Below, one piece after another: positions 35,747 through 47,473 of a stretch of DNA of 64,000 bases. The translations under genes and the position numbers were made by a program. A model generated the notes under the pieces. That model had not been told where the DNA came from. It saw only the letters and a program-made list of their open reading frames with translations, and did no database searches. Within the stretch, counting starts at the first letter, position 1. Each line of letters begins with the position of its first letter. The stretch comes from Raphanus sativus (lineage: Eukaryota; Streptophyta; Magnoliopsida; Brassicales; Brassicaceae), in contig NC_079513.1 in assembly GCF_000801105.2 (NCBI RefSeq), positions 24,520,273 to 24,584,272 of the forward strand, written 5' to 3'.

Positions 35747-38703
35747 CTTGTGGTCTTCGAGATATCGTTGGAGGAGGTTTGGAGGTCGCGGGCGGTGAGC
35801 TTGATGCCAAGGTTTAAGCCTCTGTTTAGAGTAAATCTGTGAAGATGTGAGGTTCCTGTAATCACAGGAGAAGGTAGATAAGGTTGAAGCTGCTATGGAC
35901 TAGCGGTAACTTCCAAGAAACCAATTTTCATCAGTTGAAGTTGCGAGGAAGACATGTTGCAGTGTCGAGGTGGCTTCCGGTGAATCCGCCGGTGAAGACA
36001 GACGGTGGAGACGGTCCCTCCGACCCGGGTCGGGGGAAGAACCCGGGGGTAAGGAAGCAGAACACACTCGAGACCGGTGGATAATTCTATTTGCGGAGAA
36101 TAATTTGAAAAAAGGGGATCAACTTTTGCAGAACAGAGCCCAAAAAGTGTAAAGGGCCACCGGTTACTAGGATGTTTCAAGGTCGGGAGCAGGGGAGGAC
36201 CTTTCTAGAGAAAAGTGCCTGAGAGAGAAACAGTATTGAGACCAATGTCTTTTAACCGAATGGGTTACGGTACAAAAGTGTGATGAGCTCCTTATATTAA
36301 GGCTTGGAACTGTGACAATTGTTGGCAAGCTTTTTACACATTGCTAAATGGCATTTGGAATGAAAATTATATTCTTTCTTATAAAAGTTAGTCAAACAAA
36401 TAATATTTTATATAGTTCTACTTATTTTGGCTCTTTTAGGATTTTATCTTTTGACTAATACAACAGTAATATAACCGTAGTCGGACCATGATTACCGCTG
36501 TCGCTATCTTCCTGGGTCTTGGCAGTACAATTTACCAGACACACAAAAATATTGTACGCAAGGATTACTAACGATATTTAGTTTTCTGAAAATGAAGTTG
36601 TTGTGCACCGAGATAAGTTATAGGATACCATATGAACTAAACAATCTGCATAGCTAGGAATAATTTGTATCTGAATGATTCTTATCCGCAAATTACATAG
36701 AGCTCTCAAATGCAATGATTATAACAAAGTAATAAATGTTTGATTTGGTGTGTTTATTAATATTCTTCATCACTTTAAAAAATTGGGTTTAGAGACAAGT
36801 TTAAGCTATATACTAATCTGACGTCGACCCTTGACTCATCCACTCATATTATGACCTTCACGTGGGACTAGCCTTCCATTTGACTATCATCTAGTATACA
36901 TCATACTTTGCGTTCATTGCCAATGAAACTAAAATCAGTGATAATGTTATCAAATCATCTACAGCTAATTTTAATTGACTTTTAGTGGTCATTTACATCC
37001 TATATATAGTATTTTCTTAAGAACATGAATACATGATACACTTTGAATTGTAAGTTGGTTCATGATTATATTTACGTAAAGACGCAGATCACTTTCCTAT
37101 CTTATAAATTATCAAGAGTGATAACCAGATTGGTCATAACGCTAGATTACAAAAACAAGTCCGCATTAGTTAAATGGTTATATAATTCCATGTATTTTTA
37201 TAATTGTTTACTAATAAGTGTATACATTTGGTTTGGATTGATGTAGTGGTTGAAAGATACGAAGTTAGTATAAATTTTCCTCAAAATCTCGGAGAAAGAA
37301 AACAATACCGTGGGTTTTCGAAATAGGGTAAATGACTCATTAACATATGATACGAGAAAAAACATATGAATGACAAATCCAATTGGCATTGTGCCCGGCA
37401 CGATATTGGGATTGCACTATTGAACACTTTTGGGTGAAAGCTTTTAGTCAAGTTCCACGTGATCGAGGCTTTCTTGAGTTTAGGAATGGAGAATTTCTTC
37501 ACATTTCTCAAAAAAGGCAAAGACAAACACAGAAATTTTTGATAATGAACAGCCAAAACTTTTTCTTTTGAAAATTTTAATAAATTTTGATGTCTTTTTA
37601 AAATTTCTTTTTGTGTCAAAAGGATGTCCCTGGATTTAGGGTAAAGGTCGTCTTCGAACGAACTTGGACTTTGACGAGAGTCCAAACACTGTGACAGAAA
37701 AGCCAGGTGGGGCTTCACACTATTAGTTTGCCATTGAATTATATATCATGGAAATACAAATTAAATAGTTACTATTGTTACATTCTTCGGTTCATAGTAA
37801 ATTTTAATTCAGCAGCACATCCATCTTGTAAAAAAAAATTGATCCAAAACTATGTACATTCATGATTTCTAGTAGAACATCTTTCACATCTCTGGAGAGT
37901 TTTTCTTGTATATTTTATGGATGATCCGATCCAAAATCATTTAGATATGCTTTTTATATTTTTATTTTTTTGTCAATGAAATGAAATTTTGTAATTTTAG
38001 CTGTTGATAGAAAAGGAAAAATTGTAATGTTCCAGTCGTTAATTATTTTGTGTAAACCAAGTGTAAGTTAAAGATATATACATCCCAAAATCTCGAAAAA
38101 GATAGTGTTAAGATAGAGAGGATGATACTTCTTTTTTACCACACTCGTCACTCGTGTACAGTAGATTAATAATTATACTTACTAGTTCTAGTTCTAGAAT
38201 GTAGGTAACTGGAAAGTTAGAAGTTCTGATCCTTTTGCACTATTCGTTTTCTTAAATTAATGTCAGATGATCAAACAAACACACTCGTGGCACCTAGAGC
38301 GACGTGAACATCATAATTATCTCCTAAATTATGTTCGTGCGCTCCATGTGTCTTTCAACATCTCTTTATCTCTTTAATTTTATTATATAAAAGCTACTTA
38401 TGAATAATATTTGGCTAATTGCGTATATTATGTTATTTAGTTATTTTTTCTTCTATATACTAATATTATACGTTATTCTGTATAGAAAACGATGAACAGA
38501 GTAATTCTTTCAAATTAATAAAATAACAACTATTATCGGAAATGGAGTTTAGTTCATAGGATTTATGATTTAGTTTAAGATTTAGATTTTAATTAATTTC
38601 AAGTTTACGTATTAACTTAGGAATTTTTTTTAAACAGAACTTAGGATTTAAGTTTTTTTGTTGTTTTTATACGATTCCCAGAAAATTATATATGGAATGA
38701 TGC

Positions 38704-38744
38704 AACACAAGAAATACAAGTTTCAAAAAAAAAACACAAGAAAT
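38704..38744 (+). mobile_element. Micro-insertion with 12-bp target duplication (poly-A, plus)
   Basis: AACACAAGAAAT at 38704-38715 recurs exactly at 38733-38744. The 17-base insert is ACAAGTTTC followed by A8. Confidence 0.7.
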
Positions 38745-39201
38745 TAAACAGGACAACTCTAAAAACCAAACAGAATTGGATACTAGGAGACCAATGATGA
38801 GTAGACACTAGACACGTTAGCTAAAAGAAGTCCCACTGAACCTAGTACTCGCATACTATGTGGGACACAGTCCATGACACATAAGATACTGTGGCCGCTC
38901 GCGACATTGAGGAAACAAAGTAAGCGTGGGACCTACTAACTAATCTAACACTCAGCTTCTTTTTATTTTCTTCAACATCTAATACTCAGCTTACGTGTCG
39001 TAATTTGAGCGATGCAGTCCACTTGGACTGTGAGAGAGAGAGAGAAGTGATTGTCTGATTTGATGTGGTCAAAAGGAAGATATCTCTTGTATGGATTGGA
39101 CGGCTGATAAGCAACTCCAGTTTCTTCTCTTAAATAGACCGGGAAAACCGATCCGGTATCTTTAGCTGAATTTGAATACGGGTATTTGTACCGTTGTACG
39201 T

Positions 39202-39275
39202 CTGATCAGCAATCGGATATAAGCGAAACATGTTTCTAGACCGAGCCTGATCAGCAATCGGATATAAGCGAAACA
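39202..39275. repeat. 29-bp direct repeat with filler, no A-run
   Basis: CTGATCAGCAATCGGATATA plus AGCGAAACA occurs at 39202-39230 and 39247-39275, separated by 16 bases (TGTTTCTAGACCGAGC). It resembles the micro-insertion sites in size but lacks a poly(A), so it is more likely a duplication made during double-strand break repair. Confidence 0.8.
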
Positions 39276-39391
39276 AATTTTTCAATCCAAAATCCTAACC
39301 ACCACCACCTAAGGATTTTTAGAACACTATGAAAAACACACAGTCGAGCAGTTTGCGTATTTCAGATGAATGTTCTCTATTTGTGACCCAG

Positions 39392-39430
39392 ATATTATCA
39401 AGTCTACACCAGAAAAAAATATTATCAAGT
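39392..39430 (+). mobile_element. Micro-insertion with 12-bp target duplication (poly-A, plus)
   Basis: ATATTATCAAGT at 39392-39403 recurs exactly at 39419-39430. The 15-base insert is CTACACCAG followed by A6. Confidence 0.65.
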
Positions 39431-40119
39431 TATTATGCCTCATTGTAATCAGAAGATATTACCTAACAACTAAGAAAGCAATGATAATTGCAAACTAATC
39501 AAATAATTTGCCTATAACAGCTCATTTGCAGCCGGTCAATGTGGTGTAGTATAATAGATCTAAAAGCACAAGAAAAATGGAATTGTTTTTCATTTTCAAT
39601 AACATATAACAGTTTGATAATTTTCAGAAAGAAGGTAATGTATTAAACCAGTAGTTCTGTCCTCTTAGCTAAAAGGTCCCAGTACTACAAAAACATCCAC
39701 ATCTGGTGAGAACGATTTGGAGTATCTAGCTAAACACACCATCTCCATCTATTCATGACTTTGATTAGTCAAAATTGCAATAATCTTGGTTGTACCTCGT
39801 AACTCAATGCCTACTTACTAGTCATCTGGACAAATCGTTGAAGCCCAGCTTACAAGCCCACACGTGTGAGAGCATCCATCTTCTTGTACTAAATCATGAT
39901 TTTATAAAGCAACGACGTAATAATCAAAAGAACTATGAAATCGAGGGACTAATTTTGAAAAAAGTGAGAAACTTTGGATACCTTCGAAGCTTGGATCTCG
40001 AGAGAGCTCGAAAGAGGGAAAGAGAAGGCTAACTAGGGCTTTCTGCAATTCTTTTTTCTTCACCTCTCTCTCTCTCTCTCTCTCTCTGCTCCATCTATCT
40101 TCTGAGGTCTGTGACGAAA

Positions 40120-42802
40120 ATGTACAGCGGATCTAGCGATGGCGAGAGCCACGACACATCGAATCAGAGGAGGATCCCTCCGGCTTCCTCGATGCTCTGG
40201 GTTAGAAATCTACGTCGGTACATTGGCTCCGGCGCCGGGTTAGGATCCGAAGCTCTGATGGGTATGTCCTAAAGTTGCTCCCTTTCATATAAAGTTTGAT
40301 TTTTTATTTTTTTAATCGCGTTTTCGTGCTCGTTGTGTGATGAAAATGAGTAAAGTTTGTGACTTTGGTATAATTGATAAAAGGGTTGTTGTTTATTATT
40401 GCGTTGCAGAGCTTGAGACGAAGAGAATCTTGCTGGAGATATTCAAAGACAAGCAGCAGAAAAGTCAGGAAGCAGGCACTATACCGAGCTTCTACAAGAA
40501 GGCAATGTCTCTTTTAACTCTAATAAGATGTTTTGTCTTTGCATTTCACGGCACTAAAACATGTTTAAAATTGAATCGTTACTCTTTTGTTCAGAAACCA
40601 GAAGAAGGTTCTATTAGCCAAAGAGTCCAGAGGCTTGCTAAATACCGCTTCTTGAAGGTTAATAGCTTCTTCATTGCTTCGTATTGTTCTTTAGAAAGAT
40701 GTTTTAATGTTTTTTTTTTTTGCTTTGTTTCCACAGAAACAATCGGATCTTTTGTTAAATTCTGATGATTTGGCTGCTATGTGGAATTGTTTGAGAGAAA
40801 ATTGTGTCATTGATGATGGCACTGGTGCAGAGAAGGTAAGTTATACTCTAGAGCTGAAACTATGTTTTATCTACGTTAATTATGAATCTGATATTTGCTG
40901 AATCTTTTTGCTATATAGATGAACTATGAAGACTTCTGTCACATTGCCTCTGTATGTACCGAACAAATCGGCCCCAAATGTCGTCGGTTTTCAGCCCATC
41001 CAATTTCATGAAGTTTGAGAAGGATGAGGCTGGAAGGATTGCTATATTACCCTTTTATCTTTATGTGATGCGCACGGTGAGTGTCCTCATGTTTTTTTTT
41101 CACTTTGTCCTTTACTCTAATCCGGCCATAGTTTATACTTTGTTTTGATGATCATTTGTTGATCACTGTTCAGGTGTCGCTTACACAAGCTAGGATTGAT
41201 ATGAGTGAGCTTGATGAAGATTCTGATGGTTTCCTTCAATCTCAAGTAAGTACCCCACCCAAGTGTCTCTAAAAGCTGTAAGTTTAGAATTTGCTAAATC
41301 TAATCTCAGGTTCCTTACTTACTTGCTGTTATTTTAGGAAATGGAGTCCTATATATCTGGTCTAATACCTAATTTGGCACAACTGAGGGACATGCCGGAT
41401 GCTTTTACTAACATGTATTGCCGCATAGCTTCACAAAAGTTTTTCTTCTTCTGTGATCCCCATAGGCGAGGTAGTCACTAAATACATACAATTATGAAGC
41501 ATACGAGAAATTTGCTTAACGTGTTGAATGGAATCTACTTTTGCGTTTAGGAAAAGCATGCATTAAGAAGATACTGCTCAGCAACTGTCTGCAGGAACTA
41601 ATGGAATTGCATCAGGTGAGATTAGATGAAGGATTATTGAAAGATATTTGTGTTATCGTATATAGATTTCCACTTTTACAATCTATTTGTTACTTCGGTT
41701 GCACTTATTGATTGTTCCCCGGGTACTCTACGTTTTAGGAAAGCGAGGAGGAAGTCACAGACACAGAGCAGGCTGAAAATTGGTTCTCTTTGACTTCAGC
41801 TCAACGTATATGTGGTGAGTGTGCTATATTCTAATACCTGCAGATAATCTGGAAACAAGTCTCGTTTTTGTCTACATGTTGATCTAGAGTTTTATCTTCC
41901 CTTCTGTAGATATGTTTCTTGCACTTGATAAAGATTGTAGCGGATCGCTGAGCAAACAAGAACTTAAAGAATACGCGGATGGAACCCTAACTGAGATTTT
42001 CATCGAAAGAGGTAAAAATCATATATTTTTTTGGTCATAGAAGTATTTTTGTATCTACCAGGTTCTTCATACCCCCCTTGCTTATTTTTTTTGTAGTGTT
42101 TGATGAGCATGTCCGCCGTGGCAAAAGCGGCTCACGCAATTCCAGGGAAATGGACTTTGACAGCTTCCTAGATTTCGTTCTTGCGTTGGAGAACAAAGAC
42201 ACACCAGAGGGCTTGACATACTTATTCCGCTGTCTTGATCTCCAAGGGAGAGGCTTTCTCACCACTGCTGATATTCACTCTCTTTTCAGGTAGATAACTC
42301 TCTCTCTCTCTATCAAGTGACTTAATCTATTTGTTTTTTAGTTATTTTCTTTTTAAAAAGACATGGAAGTAAAGAAGGGAAGCATCAAAGAGTTGTGTGA
42401 TGTTATCTGATACAATCTTCCTATATAAAACTATGCTTTTCCTGCTTGCGGTAGCTGAGCTTTGTTCCGCGAGTCTCGTATCTGCAAAGATACTAGCGCA
42501 TTACAAAACACACCCCCGTATATTAGTCTCTCAATTTCATTTGTTGAACTTGCAGAGATGTGCACCAGAAATGGATAGAAGGAGGGAACTACGAGCTGTG
42601 CATAGAGGACGTTCGGGACGAGATCTGGGACATGGTGAAACCGTCTGACCCATTGAAGATCACGCTGGATGATCTGTTGGGATGTAAACAAGGGGGAACC
42701 GTCGCGAGCATGCTGATAGATGTTCGTGGCTTCTGGGCTCATGACAACCGTGAGAACCTTCTCCAAGAAGAAGAAGAACCACCTGAGGAAGAGTCTCAGT
42801 GA
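40120..42802 (+). CDS. TONNEAU2/FASS, PP2A B''-type regulatory subunit, with a one-base frameshift
   Basis: Twelve exons (40120-40261, 40410-40501, 40595-40657, 40737-40835, 40919-41076, 41174-41245, 41338-41470, 41551-41615, 41739-41814, 41910-42011, 42097-42289, 42556-42802) total 1442 bases, one short of the 1443 that encode the family's 480 residues. The missing base is in exon 5: CGTCGG is followed by four Ts where five are needed for RRFFSPSNFMK, so the frame hits TGA at about 41009. Everything else is intact: MYSGSSDGESHDTS start, EF-hand-like DEDSDGFLQSQE and DKDCSGSLSKQE, EEEEPPEEESQ end. TON2 directs PP2A in the TTP complex at cortical microtubules, needed for the preprophase band. 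Intron 2 starts with GC instead of GT. Real lesion or consensus error cannot be told here. Confidence 0.92.
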
Positions 42803-44626
42803 TGTTATTTTCCAGTGTTGTATCTAAACATTAAGCCACGTGTGTTCAGGGGCGGATCTATTAAACCAAGTTAGGGAGTCAGCATTTTAATTTCTTCTTT
42901 TAACTACATACAAGTTCAGTCATTCCCTATTAATCATGTATTTAACCACTTTCCAGGTTCGATTTCACATTTCTTAAAAAAAAAACTCTATGCATTAATG
43001 CACACATTGACTATATTAACCTTTTGTCTTTAGTGTTCTTATAAATATTTTCGGTAAATAATCATAATTAAAACTTAATAATATTAATATGTTTCTTGAT
43101 TTCTCTTGACACTGACTAAAGAGTCCTTGGAAGTTTTATTATAAGCAAGAGGATATGAAGATTATATGTTCATTTACAATCAACCATTAAGCATCAATTT
43201 TCATTGGTTTGATTAAATCAAACATCATTAAAAGCTAATATAATAAGCATCCTAACATTAATTTCCAAAATCAATGAGTCTTTATTTCCCCTTAATGATT
43301 GAAAGTTTTAGTTGTTGTTCTTTCTTGCTTTTGTTTCTTGAATCACAAACTTAATTCTTTGATTACATCTATTCTATTAATTCTTCAACATGACCAGTTG
43401 ATATGGGTTAGGTCCAATTTAAAATATAAGCACCTTCTAAATATTAATAATAACTGATAATTATGTATTTTATACAAATATTATAACCACTAATTCAATT
43501 TAAATTCAGAATTCACTTCTTTCTCTTTGGAACTGTCAACTAACTATAATTTCAGAGAGTACTCATATGACTAACAATTTGTGTGAGTATAATACAAACA
43601 AAAAATTGTATAAGTTTAATCACAAAAACATACATATATGTAGGTTCCGAAACGCGAACGTGGTGATCGATTGCTCAGCGGAGGTTACAGTTGCGAATTT
43701 ACCAAATTTGGTTAATAAATTGGTTTTCTAAACATAATCCATTTTTCTGGGTTTTGAATATTTGGAATATAATTTATATACTAGATCTACAAAATTGATG
43801 AAGGATCTGAAAGAAAAACGCAATATTGCAGCCTATAATGATAAATTTTTCTATGACGGCCATGAAAATGTTTTTGCAGAAATCTAAAGCTGTCATAAGG
43901 AAGACGACTATATATTTACAATAGTGCCATTCATTAAATAAATTATTTAGGAAAACAAAAAAAAAAGTGTTTGTAGCAGGTTTTAACACGTCACATGCTG
44001 TGAAAATAACAACGCCTCAATGCACTAAGCCAATGTAAATAATCAGTTCTCGCACTGTCAACTGCATTATATATTATGGCAGTTTTAATTTTTTTTTGTC
44101 TAAGCATTAAATTAATCAAACTGATGTGTAAAGAAATGTTATTCAAATATTTCATATTGAAAATGATTCTCTATCGCTCAATGTTTTAAAACACGCAAAA
44201 CGTAAAAATTGATCAGTTAGGAAAATACGGTGGCATTGAAATGTTGCAGAGAAATCTAAATATTCTCTGGAAATATGGAAACAATTACAAGAATGCCACT
44301 CAAAAATAAAAGAAACAATACACAATACATGATTATATGTCGAATAAAAAGTGTGTAAAATGGACCAATATTCCAACAGGCTAAAATAAATGTATATTAA
44401 TAAATCTCTTTCGTAATTTAAATATAGCTACATTTGTCTGAAACTTAAAAATATATCGTAATAAATTTTAAATATTTTGAAATATATATATTCTATTAAA
44501 CAAAAATATATATATAGCCTGATGGAAATATATTTCTTAAATTTATTTACTATAAAATAATGTAAATTATTTTTCCATACCAATCAGGCATGCAAGATTT
44601 CTTGTGGATTTTTGTTATATTTTACA

Positions 44627-44664
44627 ACATATATATATATATATATATATAATATATATATATA

Positions 44665-44703
<39 letters not shown>

Positions 44704-44720
44704 ATATATATATATATAAT
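44627..44720. repeat. Compound AT/AC/AT microsatellite
   Basis: (AT)n, then CACACACACACACACACACA and (AT)n again, over about 94 bases. It can form cruciforms and is likely to be length-variable and hard to assemble. Confidence 0.95.
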
Positions 44721-45224
44721 GTGGACCATCATAAAATTGTAATAGATCATCGATAACAAAAATACACTAATCTAAATCAAAACAATTAGTTTTGTTAATA
44801 TATTCATAATCCATAAATTATATCATCTTTTTTATTATAAAAACTAAAAATCTAACTTCCTAATTAGAATAAAATAAATTCTAATAATATAACTAAAAAT
44901 TAAAAAATAAAAATTATATATTTGATTCTACCTGTGATTCAACTGGTAGCTGGATTCTAGGTTTTAACAGGTTTTCATGGTTTTATCGGATTATTAAATA
45001 ATAATTTTGATGAAAAATCAAACTGGAACACCGGGTTTACCGGTTCAACCGCGGGTCCGAATCGAGTTTCAAAATACTTGATAAAAGTCTATGGTTACGT
45101 AAATCATAAATTCAATTCAATTATCAAAACTTCTTACTAATAAATTTTTAAAATGTATACAAAAATATGAATAAAAACACAAATATAAAATTAAATTTCT
45201 AAAAAAAATAAAAACAAAAAATAT

Positions 45225-45256
45225 ACCCGCCCTTTGAAGGGCGGGTCAAAATCTAG
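45225..45256 (+). mobile_element. Helitron 3' terminus
   Basis: The perfect hairpin ACCCGCCCTT-TG-AAGGGCGGGT (45225-45246) is followed 6 bases later by CTAG (45253-45256) and then T, the classic Helitron 3' end with insertion before a T. Upstream, ACCGGGTTTACCGGTTCAAC at about 45033 resembles 3' regions of Brassicaceae Helitrons. I could not place the 5' TC end. Confidence 0.75.
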
Positions 45257-45718
45257 TTTAGATTAAGATGATGACGTGTATTCCTATTGCTTGAAACACT
45301 TAGGATTGAATTGACATCTTTCTATATTACTTTGATCTTAAAATTAAATAAAATTCTTGTAAAGACATAGATCAACAAAAGTCTTAATTTAATAAATACA
45401 TTATAAATAGAAAATAAAAATATTAATGCATATGAGAATAAATGATAACAAATAGAACCATACCTTATTCAATCTCAGTGATTTTTGTGGCTTTCTACCA
45501 AACTTAAAGCTACATTTATTTTCTGAAAATGTATTAAAAATTATATAATTTTATGAAAAGTATAAATTTAAAATCTATGCACAAATATTTTTATGTTTTT
45601 TCGTCTTGTATGCGTATTGTTATGTATCAATATTTATATATAAACTGACTCCTGTAAAATTTACTTCTGGTATATGCGTAACTGCGTAGGTTGGTAGCTC
45701 AGCTCAAAAGTCTCATCT

Positions 45719-45761
45719 ACTCTCCACTCTCCACTCTCCATTCTCCATTCTCCACTCTGAT
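45719..45761. repeat. 7-bp minisatellite CTCCA(C/T)T
   Basis: About six tandem copies of CTCCACT or CTCCATT. Confidence 0.85.
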
Positions 45762-45992
45762 GAGTTTTGTATCTTTGTATAAGAAGCTTATTAGTTGGAA
45801 GAAAATGGCTGCTGACATTGTCACTTAACTTCTGGTTGAATCTGATTTGATTATTGAGTCTCAGTGATAATGTTACTTTCTGTGTCTAGACTCTGATGTG
45901 TTTCTTTGTGTAAGAAGCTTATTAGTTACTGACATTAATTAAATGGTTGTTTATAGTGTCACTTGACTTCTTGGAAAATTTGATTTGATTAT
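45755..45992. repeat. Degenerate tandem duplication, about 135 bp
   Basis: Two diverged copies share, in order, AAGAAGCTTATTAGTT, a TGACATT, a TGTCACTT(A/G)ACTTCT and TGATTTGATTATTGAG. The first runs from about 45755, the second from about 45892. The sequence shows no coding pattern that I recognise. Confidence 0.7.
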
Positions 45993-46059
45993 TGAGATTT
46001 TATACATTTCTTTTTTACATCAATCCACTAAAACATAGAGAAGGGTTTTCATTCGTCTC

Positions 46060-46290
46060 TTAGACATTACAAAATACAACTCTTTCAAGGTTCTTATCTT
46101 GTCTCTGGACAGAGGCCTTTGTTCTGTTCTCTAGAGATTGTAACTTTACTTCAGAATTCAGATGAAACACTTCAACCTCCATAAGTAACTGAGTTATCGG
46201 GACATGTTTTGTCTGTTTCTGTGAAGTGTGATTTGAGTTCGCCACATGATTTTCAATGCTTTCAAGTTGCGACACCTTTGTGGATCTCAC
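46060..46290 (-). pseudogene. Possible gene remnant, coiled-coil-like
   Basis: A 76-codon open frame, the best coding-like segment between TON2 and the glutaredoxin: KVSQLESIENHVANSNH and QLLMEVEVFHLNSEVKLQ look helical. Base composition is less AT-rich than its surroundings. It could be a decayed exon of the gene that lies between these two in Arabidopsis, or chance. I do not recognise a family. Confidence 0.25.
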
Positions 46291-46971
46291 AACGCTAATT
46301 CCCGCGACTTATGTTACTAATTTAAGTTTTTTTAAAGTTTAATTTTCATATGATGTAATGAAAGTTCAAAAGCATATTTTCTTTGGTTAATTTAGAAAAA
46401 AACATAGTTACAAATAAAATAATAGTAATAATTATGGTACATCAATATTAATCAACATTGTAGAATTAGTGAATTATTATTAATTAATATATTTACTAAA
46501 TAACATTGTTTTATGCTCTGATTTAAATTGTGGATTTCTGACCAGATATTTTTGATAAAAAAAATATTTTACTTATACAAAGTTTAGTTTCTTTACAATC
46601 CATATAATTCCAGCCCCATCTTGCATTCAGCTTGTTCTTTTTATTAACAATGTGCATTTTACTGAATTTAAATATGAATATTCATACAGTGATAATATAA
46701 TCACAAACGAGTAAAGACAAATCAGTTTATTATAATTATATTAGTTCCTTCAGATTCGTATATATTTTTCTCTTAAAAGTTCATATAATTGATTGCACAT
46801 TTTAAAAATGTATAAGTAACCTCAGAAGTACAATAAGAAGACAACACACTGATTATTGATCTGACGTGGACTCATCATATCACCATGTCAAAGATCATCC
46901 ATGTGTTAAAATTTAAAAACATTATTCTGCGTACTTAACTCAGTGTTAAGTTGCTAGTTAGATATACTAAG

Positions 46972-47281
46972 TCAAACCCACAATGCACCAGCCCGCTTAA
47001 GCATCGGGATTAAGGATCCGTTAAGGTGTAGACTCATGACCTCATTGGCTCCACCGACCAACTCTCCTCCAATAAAAACAGCCGGTACCGCTGGGCTACA
47101 CCCGAGCCGCAACAGCGCCTGCTCAATCTCCCTCCCTCTAGACACCTCATCTAACTCGTAAACCGCTGGGTTCGCTCCAAAATCACAGAGCAAAGTCTTG
47201 ACCGTGTGAGACATAACAACATGAGCTTTTGCTGTATATCACCACTGGTCTCTCCAACACCATCTTCGTTATCATCTCCAT
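46972..47281 (-). pseudogene. CC-type (ROXY class) glutaredoxin, GRXS2-like, frameshifted at the active site
   Basis: The start ATG at 47281 opens [20 protein letters not shown], normal for a CC-type glutaredoxin. The active-site codons should read C-C-M-S, but one extra T (position 47215, between TGT and ATG) shifts the frame. From the ATG at 47214 the correct frame resumes and ends properly with [11 protein letters not shown], including the GSH-site [15 protein letters not shown]. Total length is 310 bases; 309 would give the usual 102 residues. Without the extra base the gene would be perfect. The family uses glutathione and, through its LWV tail, binds TGA transcription factors; Arabidopsis position matches At5g18600. 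Pseudogene or consensus error. Confidence 0.88.
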
Positions 47282-47465
47282 TGTTGTATTCGATGGTATC
47301 CAACTCTTTAGATTTCTTCTTTACGTTGTTTTTCAACAAGTTTATTAATCAAAAGAAAATATCGAAAAGATTTAAGGGGAAAACAAAGTAAAACTCCTGA
47401 TTGGACTTGAAGAATAAGGTTTTGTGAGAATGATGTGTTGATATAAAATTGGTTGGAAGAGCTTG

Positions 47466-47473
47466 TTTATATA
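47466..47473 (-). promoter_or_regulatory. TATA box of the glutaredoxin gene
   Basis: Minus-strand CCCCTATATAAACAAG contains a consensus TATATAAA, about 190 bases before the ATG. Its preservation suggests the gene was expressed until recently or still is. Confidence 0.6.

Larger units (their letters stand above)
29782..36235 (-). mobile_element. L1-type LINE, nearly full length
   Basis: Minus-strand non-LTR retrotransposon of about 6.4 kb. Order: a GC-rich 5' leader (about 36235-35747), ORF1 (35746-33854), ORF2 (about 33845-29826) and a short 3' end, GTGTTTC followed by an A-run (T15 at 29782-29796). The 5' boundary is my estimate from the change in composition. I found no convincing target duplication: sequence left of the T-run (ACATAAGCCTGGTAAAC) has only a loose resemblance to TTAAGGCTTGGAAC at 36297. 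Both ORFs are open except for one stop codon, so insertion was fairly recent. Confidence 0.88.
36236..40119. other. Intergenic, upstream of TON2
   Basis: No gene supported over 3.9 kb. A 145-codon minus frame at 37281-37718 lacks an ATG at its start and any recognisable motif. The region holds two micro-insertions (38704, 39392), a weaker candidate at 38614-38646 (AACTTAGGA twice around a T8 insert), and a direct repeat at 39202. CTCTCT microsatellite sequence at 40064-40088 lies in the TON2 leader. Confidence 0.5.
42803..46971. other. Intergenic with repeats, Helitron end and a possible gene remnant
   Basis: Very AT-rich. A CAGGGGCGGATCTATTAAAC sequence at about 42849 resembles a transposon terminus (hAT-like), but I found no partner. 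Contents listed separately: AT/AC microsatellite, Helitron end, local duplication, open frame at 46060. In Arabidopsis I recall a kelch-repeat gene (At5g18590) here; none is recognisable. Confidence 0.5.

Noticed and set aside
36280..36320. Target duplication for the LINE
   Set aside because: TTAAGGCTTGGAAC resembles ACATAAGCCTGGTAAAC beyond the poly(A) only loosely; too many mismatches to claim.
37281..37718. 145-codon minus-strand frame
   Set aside because: No ATG at its start, no motif, and AT-rich composition like the surroundings; probably chance.
38614..38646. Another micro-insertion (AACTTAGGA repeated around ATTTTTTTTAAACAG)
   Set aside because: The repeat is only 9 bases and the A-run is internal to the insert; left out of the set.
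42849..42880. hAT-like terminus CAGGGGCGGATC
   Set aside because: Only one end seen; no inverted partner or 8-bp duplication found, so not called as an element.
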